A stretch of DNA of 64,000 nucleotides. Source: Gibbula magus. Taxonomy: Eukaryota > Mollusca > Gastropoda > Trochida > Trochidae. Made by a program: the position numbers and the translations under genes. The stretch covers positions 37,290,023 through 37,354,022 of the forward strand of contig OW388296.1 of the NCBI GenBank assembly GCA_936450465.1, given 5' to 3'. This document shows, in pieces, positions 1-14,781 of this stretch; position 1 is the first letter of the stretch, and each line of letters starts with the position of its first letter. The notes below the pieces were generated by a model that saw nothing but the letters and a program-made list of their open reading frames with translations, was not told where the DNA came from and did no database searches.

Positions 1-3000
1 TTGTATTAATCAATGAGTGTTAGCAGGAAATGGTAACCCCACCCTCCACCCACTCTAAAAATTAAGGGGCCGGCCTACATCTACATCTACATCTACATCT
101 ACATCTACATCTACATCTACATCTACATCTACATCTACGATGAAGGCCTATGCATATTCATTGTATTAATCAATGAGTGTTAGCAGGAAATGTTAACCCC
201 ACCCTCCACCCCCTCTAAAAATTAAGGGGCCGGCCTACATCTACATCTACATCTACATCTACATCTACATCTACATCTACATCTACATCTACGATGAAGG
301 CATATGCATATATATTGTATTAATCAATGAGTGTTAGCAGGAAATGTTAACCCCACCCTCCACCCCCTCTAAAAATTAAGGGGCCGGCCTACATCTACAT
401 CTACATCTACATCTACATCTACATCTACATCTACATCTACATCTACATCTACGATGAAGGCCTATGCATAAACATTGTATTAATCAATGAGTGTTAGCAG
501 GAAATATTAACCCCATCCTCCAACCCCTCTAAAAATTAAGGGGCCGGCCTACATCTACATCTACATCTACATCTACATCTACATCTAAATCTACATCTAC
601 ATCTACATCTACATCTACATCTACATCTACATCTACATCTACATCTACGATGAAGGCCTATACATATTCATTGTATTAATCAATGAGTGTTAGCAGGAAA
701 TGTTAACCCCACCCTCCACCCCCTCTAAAAATTAAGGGGCCGGCCTACATCTACATCTACATCTACATCTACATCTACATCTACATCTACATCTACATCT
801 ACATCTACATCTACATCTACATCTACGATGAAGGCCTATGCATATACATTGTATTAATCAATGAGTGTTAGCAGGAAATGGTAACCCCACCCTCCACCAA
901 CTCTAAAAATTAAGGGGCCGGCCTACATCTACATCTACATCTACATCTACATCTACATCTACATCTACATCTACATCTACATCTACATCTACATCTACAT
1001 CTACATCTACATCTACATCTACATCTACATCTACATCTACATCTACGATGAAGGCCTATGCATATTCATTGTATTAATCAATGAGTGTTAGCAGGAAATG
1101 TTAACCCCACCCTCCACCCCCTCTAAAAATTAAGGGGCCGGCCTACATCTACATCTACATCTACATCTACATCTACATCTACATCTACATCTACGATGAA
1201 GGCATATGCATATATATTGTATTAATCAATGAGTGTTAGCAGGAAATGTTAACCCCACCCTCCACCCCTTCTAAAAATTAAGGGGCCGGCCTACATCTAC
1301 ATCTACATCTACATCTACATCTACATCTACATCTACATCTACATCTACATCTACATCTACATCTACATCTACATCTACATCTACATCTACGATGAAGGCC
1401 TATGCATATACATTGTATTAATCAATGAGTGTTAGCAGGAAATGTTAACCCCACCCTCCACCCCCTCTAAAAAATAAGGCGCCGGCCTACATCTACATAT
1501 ACAGCTACATCTACATCTACATCTAAATCTACATCTACATCTACATCTACATCTACATCTACATCTACAACTACATCTACATCTACGATGAAGGCCTATG
1601 CATATACATTGTATTAATCAATGAGTGTTAGCAGGAAATGTTAACCCATCCCTCCACCCCCTCTAAAAATTAAGGGGCCGGCCTACATCTACATCTTCAT
1701 CTACATCTACATCTACATCTACATCTACATCTACGATGAAGGCCTATGCATATACATTGTATTAATCAATGAGTGTTAGCAGGAAATGTTAACCCCACCC
1801 TCCACCCCCTCTAAAAATTAAGGGGCCGGCCTACATCTACATCTACATCTACATCTACATCTACATATACATCTACATCTACATCTACATCTACATCTAC
1901 ATCTACATCTACGATGAAGGCCTATGCATATACATTGTATTTATCAATGAGTGTTAGCAGGAAATGTTAACCCCACCCTCAAACCTACTCTAAAAATTAA
2001 GGGGCCGGCCTACATCTACATCTACATCTACATCTACATCTACATCTACATCTACATCTACATCTACGATGAAGGCCTATGCATATACATTGTATTAATC
2101 AATGAGTGTTAGCAGGAAATATTAACCCCACCCTCCACCCCCTCTAAAAATTAAGGGGCCGGCCTACATCTACATCTACATCTACATCTACATCTACATC
2201 TACATCTACATCTACATCTACGATGAAGGCCTATGCATATACATAGTATTAATCAATGAGTGTTAGCAGGAAATGTTAACCCCACCCTCCACCCCCTCTA
2301 AAAATTAAGGGGCCGGCCTACATCTACATCTACATCTACATCTACATCTACATCTACATCTACATCTACATCTACATCTACGATGAAGGCCTATGCATAT
2401 ACATTGTATTAATCAATGAGTGTTAGCAGGAAATGGTAACCCCACCCTCCACCCACTCTAAAAATTAAGGGGCCGGCCTACATCTACATCTACATCTACA
2501 TCTACATCTACATCTACATCTACATCTACATCTACATCTACATCTACGATGAAGGCCTATGCATATTCATTGTATTAATCAATGAGTGTTAGCAGGAAAT
2601 GTTAACCCCACCCTCCACCCCCTCTAAAAATTAAGGGGCCGGCCTACATCTACATCTACATCTACATCTACATCTACATCTACATCTACATCTACATCTA
2701 CATATACATCTACGATGAAGGCATATGCATATATATTGTATTAATCAATGAGTGTTAGCAGGAAATGTTAACCCCACCCTCCACCACTTCTAAAAATTAA
2801 GGGGCCGGCCTACATCTACATCTACATCTACATCTACATCTACATCTACATCTACATCTACATCTACATCTACATCTACATCTACATCTACATCTACATC
2901 TACGATGAAGGCCTATGCATATACATTGTATTAATCAATGAGTGTTAGCAGGAAATGTTAACCCCACCCTCCACCCCCTCTAAAAATTAAGGCGCCGGCC

Positions 3001-5876
3001 TACATCTACATATACATCTACATCTACATCTACATCTAAATCTACATCTACGTCTACATCTACATCTACATCTACATCTACATCTACAACTACATCTACA
3101 TCTACGATGAAGGCCTATGCATATACATTGTATTAATCAATGAGTGTTAGCAGGAAATGTTAACCCATCCCTCCACCCCCTCTAAAAATTAAGGGGCCGG
3201 CCTACATCTACATCTATATCTACATCTACATCTACATCAACATCTACATCTACATCTACATCTACATCTACATCTACATCTACATCTACATCTACGATGA
3301 AGGCCTATGCATATACATTGTTTTAATCAATGAGTGTTAGCAGGAAATGTTAACCCCACCCTCCACCCCCTCTAAAAATTAAGGGGCCGGCCTACATCTA
3401 CATCTACATCTACATCTACATCTACATATACATCTACATCTACATCTACATCTACATCTACATCTACATCTACGATGAAGGCCTATGCATATACATTGTA
3501 TTTATCAATGAGTGTTAGCAGGAAATGTTAACCCCACCCTCCACCCCCCTCTAAAAATTAAGGGCCCGGCCTACATCTACATCTACATCTACATCTACAT
3601 CTACATCTACATCTACGATGAAGGCCTATGCATATACATTGTATTAATCAATGAGTGTTAGCAGGAAATATTAACCCCACCCTCCACCCCCTCTAAAAAT
3701 TAAGGGGCCGGCCTACATCTACATCTACATCTACATCTACATCTACATCTACATCTACATCTACATCTACATCTACATCTACGATGAAGGCCTATGCATA
3801 TTAATTGTATTAATCAATGAGTGTTAGCAGGAAATGTTAACCCCACCCTCCACCCCCTCTAAAAATTAAGGGGCCGGCCTACATCTACATCTACATCTAC
3901 ATCTACATCTACATCTACATCTACATCTACATCTACATCTACATCTACATCTACATCTACGATGAAGGCCTATGCATATACATTGTATTAATCAATGAGT
4001 GTTAGCAGGAAATGTTAACCCCACCCTCCACCCCCTCTAAAAATTAAGGGGCCGGCCTACATCTACATCTACATCTACATCTACATCTACATCTACATCT
4101 ACATCTACATCTACAACTACATCTACATCTACATCTACATCTACATCTACATCTACGATGAAGGCCTATGCATATACATTGTATTTATCAATGAGTGTTA
4201 GCAGGAAATATTAACCCCACCCTCCACCCCCTCTAAAAATTAAGGGGCCGGCCTACATCTACATCTACATCTACATCTACATCTACATCTACATCTACAT
4301 CTACATCTACATCTACATCTACGATGAAGGCCTATGCATATTCATTGTATTAATCAATGAGTGTTAGCAGGAAATGTTAACCCCACCCTCCACCCCCTCT
4401 AAAAATTAAGGGGCCGGCCTACATCTACATCTACATCTACATCTACATCTACATCTACATCTACATCTACATCTACATCTACATCTACATCTACATCTAC
4501 GATGAAGGCCTATGCATATACATTGTATTAATCAATGAGTGTTAGCAGGAAATGTTAACCCCACCCTCCACCCCCTCTAAAAATTAAGGAGCCGGCCTAC
4601 ATCTACATCTACATCTACATCTACATCTACATCTACATCTACATCTACATCTACAACTACACCTACATCTACATCTACATCTACATCTACATCTACGATG
4701 AAGGCCTATGCATATACATTGTATTTATCAATGAGTGTTAGCAGGAAATGTTAACCCCACCCTCCACCCCCCTCCAAAAAATAAGGGGCCTACCTACATC
4801 TACATCTACATCTACATCTACATCTACATCTACATCAACATCTACATCTACATCTACATCTACGATGAAGGCCTATGCATATACATTGTATTAATCAATG
4901 AGTGTTAGCAGGAAATGTTAACCCCACCCTCCACCCCCTCTAAAAATTAAGGGGCCGGCCTACATCTACATCTACATCTACATCTACATCTACATCTACA
5001 TCTACATCTACATCGACATCTACATCTACATCTACGATGTAGGCCTATGCATATACATTGTATTAATCAATGAGTGTTAGCAGGAAATGTTAACCCCACC
5101 CTCCACCACCTCTAAAAATTAAGGGGCCGGCCTACATCTACATCTACATCTACATCTACATCTGAATCTACATCTACATCTACATCTACATCTACATCTA
5201 CATCTACATCTACATCTACATCGCCATCGACATCTACATCTACATCTACATCTACATCTACATCTACATCTACATCTACATCTACATCTACATCTACGAT
5301 GAAGGCCTATGCATATACAATGTTTTAATCAATGAGTGTTAGCAGGAAATGTTAACCCCACTCTCCACCCCCTCTAAAAATTAAGGGGCCGGCCTACATC
5401 TACATAAACATCTACATCTACATCTACATCTACATCTACATCTACATCTACATCTACATCTACATATACGATGAAGGCCTATGCATATACATTGTATTAA
5501 TCAATGAGTGTTAGCAGGAAATGTTAACCCCACTCTCCACCCCCTCTAAAAATTAATCGGCCGGCCTACATCTACATTTACATCTACATCTACATCTACA
5601 TCTACATCTACATCTACATCTACATCTACATCTACATCTACATCTACATCTACGATGAAGGTCTATGCATATACATTGTATTAATCAATGAGTGTTAGCA
5701 GGAAATGTTAACCCCACCCTCCACCCCCTCTAAAAATTAAGGGGCCGGCCTACATCTACATCTACATCTACATCTACATCTACATCTACATCTACATCTA
5801 CATCTACATCTACGATGAAGGCCTATGCATATACATTGTATTAATCAATGAGTGTTAGCAGCAAATGTTAACCCCA
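1..5876 (+). repeat. Satellite array with embedded variable (TACATC)n blocks, ~34 units
   Basis: About 34 head-to-tail units of roughly 145-260 bp. Each has a conserved core that reads through TTGTATTAATCAATGAGTG, TTAGCAGGAAATGTTAACCC, a C-rich stretch, CTCTAAAAATTAAGG and GGCCGGCC, followed by a (TACATC)n run of very variable copy number that ends in TACGATGAAGGC. Most length variation lies in the hexamer run; the core carries only scattered substitutions. Units with diagnostic variants recur as groups: GGCGCCGGCC near 1480 and 2993, TTAACCCATCCCTCC near 1640 and 3157 (about 1.5 kb period), and ACAACTAC near 4110 and 4650 (about 540 bp period). The array starts before the window and ends abruptly inside a core at 5876. 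No gene is seen in it. Confidence 0.95.
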
Positions 5877-7660
5877 GATGAAGATGAAGATGGAGAGGAA
5901 GATGAAGATGAAGATGGAGAAGAAGATGAAGATGAAGATGGAGAAGAAGATGGAGAAGAAGATGAAGATGAAGATGAAGATGGAGAAGAAGATGAAGATG
6001 AAGATGAAGATGAAGATGGAGAAGAAGATGAAGATGAAGATGGAGATGAAGATGAAGATGAAGATGGATTAGAGGATGAAGATGAAGATGAAGATGAAGA
6101 TGAAGATGAAGATGAAGATGGAGAAGAAGATGAAGATGAAGATGAAGATGAAGATGGAGAAGAAGATGAAGATGAAGATGGAGAAGAAGAAGAAGAAGAT
6201 GAAGATGAAGATGAAGATGAAGATGAAGATGAAGATGAAGAAGAAGATGAAGATGAAGATGGAGAAGAAGATGAAGATGAAGATGAAGATGAAGATGGAG
6301 AAGAAGATGAAGATGAAGATGAAGATGAAGATGAAGTTTAAGATGAAGAACAAGATGAAGATGGAGAAGAAGATGAAGATGAAGATGGAGAAGAGGATGA
6401 AGATGAAGATGAAGATGAAGATGGAGAAGAAGATGAAGATGAAGTTGAAGACGAAGATGAAGATGAAGATGAAGATGAAGATGAAGATGAAGATGGAGAA
6501 GAAGATGAAGATGAAGATGAAGATTGAGAAGAAGATGAAGATGAAGACGAAGATGAAGATGAAGATGAAGATGGAGAAGAAGATGAAGATGAAGATGGAG
6601 AAGAAGATGAAGATGAAGTTGGAGATGAAGATGAAGATGAAGATGAAGATGAAGATGAAGATGAAGATGGAGAAGAAGATGAAGATGAAGATGGAGAAGA
6701 GGATGAAGATGAAGATGAAGATGAAGATGGAGAAGAAGATGAAGATGAAGTTGAAGACGAAGATGAAGATGAAGATGAAGATGAAGATGAAGATGGAGAA
6801 GAAGATGAAGATGAAGATGAAGATGAAGACGAAGATGAAGATGAAGATGGAGAAGAAGATGAAGATGATGATGGAGAAGAAGATGAAGATGAAGATGAAG
6901 ATGAAGATGAAGATGGAGAAGAAGATGAAGATGAAGATGAAGATGAAGATGAAGAACAAGATGAAGATGAAGCTGAAGATGAAGATGAACATGAACATGA
7001 ACATGAAGTTGAAGATGAAGAACAAGATGAAGATAAAAATGAAGATGAAAATGAAGATGAAGATGAAGATGGAGATGAAGATGAAGATGAAGATGGAGAA
7101 GAAGATGAAGATGAAGATGGAGAAGAAGATGAAGATGAAGATGAAGATGAAGATGAAGATGAAAATGGAGAAGAAGATGAAGATGAAGATGAAGACGAAG
7201 ATGAAGATGAAGATGGAGAAGAAGATGAAGATGAAGATGAAGATGAAAATGGAGAAGAAGATGAAGATGAAGATGAAGATGGAGAAGAAGATGAAGATGA
7301 AGATGAAAATGGAGAAGAAGATGAAGATGAAGATGAAGATGAAGATGGAGAAGAAGATGAAGATGAAGATGAAGATAAAGATGAAGATGAAGATGGAGAA
7401 GAAGATGAAGATGAAGATGAAGATGAAGATGGAGAAGAAGATGAAGATGAAGATGGAGATGAAGATGAAGATGAAGATGGAGAAGAGGATGAAGATGAAG
7501 ATGAAGATGAAGAAGAAGATGAAGATGAAGATGAAGATGAAGATGAAGATGAAGATGGAGAAGAAGATGAAGATGAAGATGAAGATGAAGATGAAAATGG
7601 AGAAGAAGATGAAGATGAAGATGAAGACGAAGATGAAGATGAAGATGAAGATGGAGAAGA

Positions 7661-10600
7661 AGATGTAGATGAAGATGAAGATGAAGATGAAGATGAAGAT
7701 GAAGATGAAGATGAAGATGGAGAAGAAGATGAAGATGAAGATGAAGATGAAGATGGAGAAGAAGATGAAGATGAAGATGGAGATGAAGATGAAGATGAAG
7801 ATGGAGAAGAGGATGAAGATGAAGATGAAGATGAAGATGAAGATGAAGATGAAGATGAAGATGAAGATGAAGATGAAGATGGCGAAGAAGATGAAGATGA
7901 AGAAGAAGATGAAGATGAAGATGAAGATGAAGATGAAAATGAAGATGAAGATGGAGAAGAAGATGAAGATGAAGACAAAGATGGAGTTGAAGATGGAGAA
8001 GAAGATGAAGATGAAGAATGAGAAGAAGATGAAGAAGAAGATGAAGATGAAGATGAAGATGGAGAAGAAGATGAAGATGAAGATGAAGATGGAGATGGAG
8101 AAGAAGATGAAGATGAAGATGGAGAAGAAGATTAAGATGAAGATAAAGATGAAGATGGAGAAGAAGATGAAGATGAAGATGAAGATGGAGAAGAAGATGA
8201 AGATGAAGATGAAGTTGAAGACGAAGATGAAGATGAAGATGAAGATGAAGATGAAGATGGAGAAGAAGATGAAGATGAAGATGGAGAAGAAGATGAAGAT
8301 GAAGATGAAGATGGAGAAGAAGATGAAGATGAAGATGGAGAAGAAGATGAAGATGAAGATGAAGATGGAGAAGAAGATGAAGATGAAGTTGAAGACGAAG
8401 ATGAAGATGAAGATGAAGATGAAGATGGAGAAGAAGATGAAGATGAAGATGGAGAAGAAGATGAAGATGAAGAATGAGAAGAAGATGAAGATGAAGATGA
8501 AGATGAAGATGGAGATGGAGAAGAAGATGAAGATGAAGATGAAGATGAAGATGAAGATGGAGAAGAAGATGAAGATGAAGATGAAGATGAAGATGAAGAT
8601 GAAGATGGAGAAGAAGATGAAGATGAAGATGAAGATGAAGATGGAGAAGAAGATGAAGATGAAGATGAAGATGGAGAAGAAGATGAAGATGAAGATGAAG
8701 ATGGAGAAGAAGATGAAGATGAAGATGAAGATGAAGATGGAGAAGAAGATGAAGATGAAGATGAAGATAAAGATGAAGATGAAGATGAAGATGAAGATGA
8801 AGATGAAGATGAAGATGGAGAAGAAGATGAAGATGAAGATGGAGATGAAGATGAAGATGAAGACAAAGATGGAGTTGAAGATGGAGAAGAAGATGAAGAT
8901 GAAGAATGAGAAGAAGATGAAGAAGAAGATGAAGATGAAGATGAAGATGGAGAAGAAGATGAAGATGAAGATGAAGATGGAGATGGAGAAGAAGATGAAG
9001 ATGAAGATGGAGAAGAAGATTAAGATGAAGATAAAGATGAAGATGGAGAAGAAGATGAAGATGAAGATGAAGATGGAGAAGAAGATGAAGATGAAGATGA
9101 AGTTGAAGACGAAGATGAAGATGAAGATGAAGATGAAGATGAAGATGGAGAAGAAGATGAAGATGAAGATGGAGAAGAAGATGAAGATGAAGATGAAGAT
9201 GGAGAAGAAGATGAAGATGAAGATGGAGAAGAAGATGAAGATGAAGATGAAGATGGAGAAGAAGATGAAGATGAAGTTGAAGATGAAGATGAAGATGAAG
9301 ATGAAGATGAAGATGGAGAAGAAGATGAAGATGAAGATGGAGAAGAAGATGAAGATGAAGAAAGAGAAGAAGATGAAGATGAAGATGAAGATGAAGATGG
9401 AGATGGAGAAGAAGATGAAGATGAAGATGAAGATGAAGATGAAAATGGAGAAGAAGATGAAGATGAAGATGAAGACGAAGATGAAGATGAAGATGGAGAA
9501 GAAGATGAAGATGAAGATGAAGATGAAAATGGAGAAGAAGATGAAGATGAAGATGAAGATGGAGAAGAAGATGAAGATGAAGATGAAAATGGAGAAGAAG
9601 ATGAAGATGAAGATGAAGATGAAGATGGAGAAGAAGATGAAGATGAAGATGAAGATAAAGATGAAGATGAAGATGAAGATGAAGATGAAGATGAAGATGA
9701 AGATGGAGAAGAAGATGAAGATGAAGATGGAGATGAAGATGAAGATGAAGATGGAGAAGAAGATGAAGATGAAGATGAAGATGAAGAAGAAGATGAAGAT
9801 GAAGATGAAGATGAAGATGAAGATGAAGATGGAGAAGAAGATGAAGATGAAGATGAAGATGAAGATGAAGATGGAGAAGAAGATGAAGATGAAGATGAAG
9901 ACGAAGATGAAGATGAAGATGAAGATGGAGAAGAAGATGTAGATGAAGATGAAGATGAAGATGAAGATGAAGATGAAGATGGAGAAGAAGATGAAGATGA
10001 AGATGAAGATGAAGATGGAGAAGAAGATGAAGATGAAGATGGAGATGAAGATGAAGATGAAGATGGAGAAGAAGATGAAGATGAAGATGAAGATGAAGAT
10101 GAAGATGAAGATGAAGATGAAGATGAAGATGGAGAAGAAGATGAAGATGAAGAATAAGATGAAGATGAAGATGAAGATGAAGATGAAGATGAAGATGAAG
10201 ATGGAGAAGAAGATGAAGATGAAGACGAAGATGAAGATGAAGATGGAGAAGAAGATGAAGATGAAGAATGAGAAGAAGATGAAGAAGAAGATGAAGATGA
10301 AGATGAAGATGGAGAAGAAGATGAAGATGAAGATGAAGATGGAGATGGAGAAGAAGATGAAGATGAAGATGGAGAAGAAGATTAAGATGAAGATAAAGAT
10401 GAAGATGGAGAAGAAGATGAAGATGAAGATGAAGATGAAGATGGAGAAGAAGATGAAGATGAAGATGAAGTTGAAGACGAAGATGAAGATGAAGATGAAG
10501 ATGAAGATGAAGATGAAGATGGAGAAGAAGATGAAGATGAAGATGGAGAAGAAGATGAAGATGAAGATGAAGATGGAGAAGAAGATGAAGATGAAGATGG

Positions 10601-12406
10601 AGAAGAGGATGAAGATGAAGATGAAGATGGAGAAGAAGATGAAGATGAAGATGAAGATGGAGAAGAAGATGAAGATGAAGATGAAGTTGAAGACGAAGAT
10701 GAAGATGAAGATGAAGATGAAGATGAAGATGGAGAAGAAGATGAAGATGAAGATGGAGAAGAAGATGAAGATGAAGATGAAGATGGAGAAGAAGATGAAG
10801 ATGAAGATGGAGAAGAGGATGAAGATGAAGATGAAGATGGAGAAGAAGATGAAGATGAAGTTGAAGACGAAGATGAAGATGAAGATGAAGATGAAGATGG
10901 AGAAGAAGATGAAGATGAAGATGGAGAAGAAGATGAAGATGAAGAATGAGAAGAAGATGAAGATGAAGATGAAGATGAAGATGGAGATGGAGAAGAAGAT
11001 GAAGATGAAGATGAAGATGAAGATGAAGATGGAGAAGAAGATGAAGATGAAGATGAAGACGAAGATGAAGATGAAGATGGAGAAGAAGATGAAGATGAAG
11101 ATGAAGATGAAAATGGAGAAGAAGATGAAGATGAAGATGAAGATGGAGAAGAAGATGAAGATGAAGATGAAAATGGAGAAGAAGATGAAGATGAAGATGA
11201 AGATGAAGATGGAGAAGAAGATGAAGATGAAGATGAAGATAAAGATGAAGATGAAGATGAAGATGAAGATGAAGATGAAGATGAAGATGGAGAAGAAGAT
11301 GAAGATGAAGATGGAGATGAAGATGAAGATGAAGACAAAGATGGAGTTGAAGATGGAGAAGAAGATGAAGATGAAGAATGAGAAGAAGATGAAGAAGAAG
11401 ATGAAGATGAAGATGAAGATGGAGAAGAAGATGAAGATGAAGATGAAGATGGAGATGGAGAAGAAGATGAAGATGAAGATGGAGAAGAAGATTAAGATGA
11501 AGATAAAGATGAAGATGGAGAAGAAGATGAAGATGAAGATGAAGATGGAGAAGAAGATGAAGATGAAGATGAAGATGAAGATGAAGATGAAGATGAAGAT
11601 GAAGATGAAGATGAAGATGGAGAAGAAGATGAAGATGAAGATGGAGAAGAAGATGAAGATGAAGATGAAGATGGAGAAGAAGATGAAGATGAAGATGGAG
11701 AAGAAGATGAAGATGAAGATGAAGATGGAGAAGAAGATGAAGATGAAGTTGAAGACGAAGATGAAGATGAAGATGAAGATGAAGATGGAGAAGAAGATGA
11801 AGATGAAGATGGAGAAGAAGATGAAGATGAAGAATGAGAAGAAGATGAAGATGAAGATGAAGATGAAGATGGAGATGGAGAAGAAGATGAAGATGAAGAT
11901 GAAGATGAAGATGAAAATGGAGAAGAAGATGAAGATGAAGATGAAGACGAAGATGAAGATGAAGATGGAGAAGAAGATGAAGATGAAGATGAAGATGAAG
12001 ATGGAGAAGAAGATGAAGATGAAGATGAAGATGGAGAAGAAGATGAAGATGAAGATGACGATGGAGAAGAAGATGAAGATGAAGATGAAGATGAAGATGG
12101 AGAAGAAGATGAAGATGAAGATGAAGATAAAGATGAAGATGAAGATGAAGATGAAGATGAAGATGAAGATGAAGATGGAGAAGAAGATGAAGATGAAGAT
12201 GGAGATGAAGATGAAGATGAAGATGGAGAAGAAGATGAAGATGAAGATGAAGATGAAGAAGAAGATGAAGATGAAGATGAAGATGAAGATGAAGATGAAG
12301 ATGGAGAAGAAGATGAAGATGAAGATGAAGATGAAGATGAAGATGGAGAAGAAGATGAAGATGAAGATGAAGATGAAGATGAAGATGAAGATGAAGATGG
12401 AGAAGA
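7661..12406 (+). repeat. Higher-order repeat units inside the GATGAA array (2274 and 2472 bp)
   Basis: The only GATGTA variants in the purine-rich array (AGATGTAGAT) lie at 7661, 9935 and 12407, spacing 2274 and 2472 bp; the difference of 198 bp is a multiple of six. Another marker, ATGGAGTTGA, lies at 7981, 8869, 11341 and 13906; 8869 to 11341 is again 2472 bp. The array therefore grew by duplication of kilobase blocks as well as by hexamer slippage. Confidence 0.75.
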
Positions 12407-14781
12407 AGATGTAGATGAAGATGAAGATGAAGATGAAGATGAAGATGAAGATGGAGAAGAAGATGAAGATGAAGATGAAGATGAAGATGGAGAAGAAGAT
12501 GAAGATGAAGATGGAGATGAAGATGAAGATGAAGATGGAGAAGAAGATGAAGATGAAGATGAAGATGAAGATGAAGATGAAGATGAAGATGAAGATGAAG
12601 ATGGAGAAGAAGATGAAGATGAAGAATAAGATGAAGATGAAGATGAAGATGAAGATGAAGATGAAGATGAAGATGGAGAAGAAGATGAAGATGAAGACGA
12701 AGATGAAGTTGAAGATGGAGAAGAAGATGAAGATGAAGAATGAGAAGAAGATGAAGAAGAAGATGAAGATGAAGATGAAGATGGAGAAGAAGATGAAGAT
12801 GAAGATGAAGATGAAGATGGAGAAGAAGATGAAGATGAAGATGGAGAAGAAGATTAAGATGAAGATAAAGATGAAGATGGAGAAGAAGATGAAGATGAAG
12901 ATGAAGATGAAGATGGAGAAGAAGATGAAGATGAAGATGAAGTTGAAGATGAAGATGAAGATGAAGATGAAGATGAAGATGAAGATGAAGATGGAGAAGA
13001 AGATGAAGATGAAGATGGAGAAGAAGATGAAGATGAAGATGAAGATGGAGAAGAAGATGAAGATGAAGATGGAGAAGAGGATGAAGATGAAGATGAAGAT
13101 GGAGAAGAAGATGAAGATGAAGTTGAAGACGAAGATGAAGATGAAGATGAAGATGAAGATGAAGATGGAGAAGAAGATGAAGATGAAGATGGAGAAGAAG
13201 ATGAAGATGAAGAATGAGAAGAAGATGAAGATGAAGATGAAGATGAAGATGGAGATGGAGATGAAGATGAAGATGAAGATGAAGATGAAGATGAAGACGA
13301 AGATGACGATGAAGATGGAGATCGAGAAGAAGATGAAGATGAAGATGGAGAAGAAGATGGAGAAGAAGATGAAGATGAAGATGGAGAAGAAGATGAAGAT
13401 GAAGATGAAGATGAAGATGGAGAAGAAGATGAAGATGAAGATGGAGATGAAGATGAAGATGAAGATGGAGATGAAGATGAAGATGAAGATGAAGATGAAG
13501 ATGAAGATGAAGATGAAGATGGAGAAGAAGATGAAGATGAAGATGGAGAAGAGGATGAAGATGAAGATGGAGAAGAAGAAGAAGAGGATGAAGATGAAGA
13601 TGAAGATGGAGAAGAAGATGAAGATGAAGATGAAGATGAAGATGAAGATGAAGTTGAAGATGAAGAACAAGATGAAGATGAAGATGAAGATGAAGATGGA
13701 GAAGAAGATGAAGATGAAGATGGAGAAGAGGATGAAGATGAAGATGAAGATGAAGATGAAGATGAAGATGAAGATGAAGATGAAGATGAAGATGAAGATG
13801 GCGAAGAAGATGAAGATGAAGAAGAAGATGAAGATGAAGATGAAGATGAAGATGAAGATGAAGATGAAGATGAAGATGGAGAAGAAGATGAAGATGAAGA
13901 CGAAGATGGAGTTGAAGATGGAGAAGAAGATGAAGATGAAGAATGAGAAGAAGATGAAGAAGAAGATGAAGATGAAGATGAAGATGGAGAAGAAGATGAA
14001 GATGAAGATGAAGATGGAGATGGAGAAGAAGATGAAGATGAAGATGGAGAAGAAGATTAAGATGAAGATAAAGATGAAGATGGAGAAGAAGATGAAGATG
14101 AAGATGAAGATGAAGATGGAGAAGAAGATGAAGATGAAGATGAAGTTGAAGACGAAGATGAAGATGAAGATGAAGATGAAGATGAAGATGGAGAAGAAGA
14201 TGAAGATGAAGATGGAGAAGAAGATGAAGATGAAGATGAAGATGGAGAAGAAGATGAAGATGAAGATGGAGAAGAGGATGAAGATGAAGATGAAGATGGA
14301 GAAGAAGATGAAGATGAAGTTGAAGACGAAGATGAAGATGAAGATGAAGATGAAGATGAAGATGGAGAAGAAGATGAAGATGAAGATGGAGAAGAAGATG
14401 AAGATGAAGAATGAGAAGAAGATGAAGATGAAGATGAAGATGAAGATGGAGATGGAGAAGAAGATGAAGATGAAGATGAAGATGAAGATGAAGACGAAGA
14501 TGACGATGAAGATGGAGATCGAGAAGAAGATGAAGATGAAGATGGAGAAGAAGATGGAGAAGAAGATGAAGATGAAGATGGAGAAGAAGATGAAGATGAA
14601 GATGAAGATGAAGATGGAGAAGAAGATGAAGATGAAGATGGAGATGAAGATGAAGATGAAGATGGAGAAGAGGATGAAGATGAAGATGAAGATGAAGATG
14701 AAGATGAAGATGAAGATGGAGAAGAAGATGAAGATGAAGATGGAGAAGAGGATGAAGATGAAGATGGAGAAGAAGAAGAAG

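Noticed and set aside
5865..6341. A plus-strand Asp/Glu-rich frame, tempting as an acidic shell-matrix protein
   Set aside because: It is one of several equally open frames of the GATGAA array, starts at a chance ATG in the satellite remnant, and ends at a random stop. It has no signal peptide.
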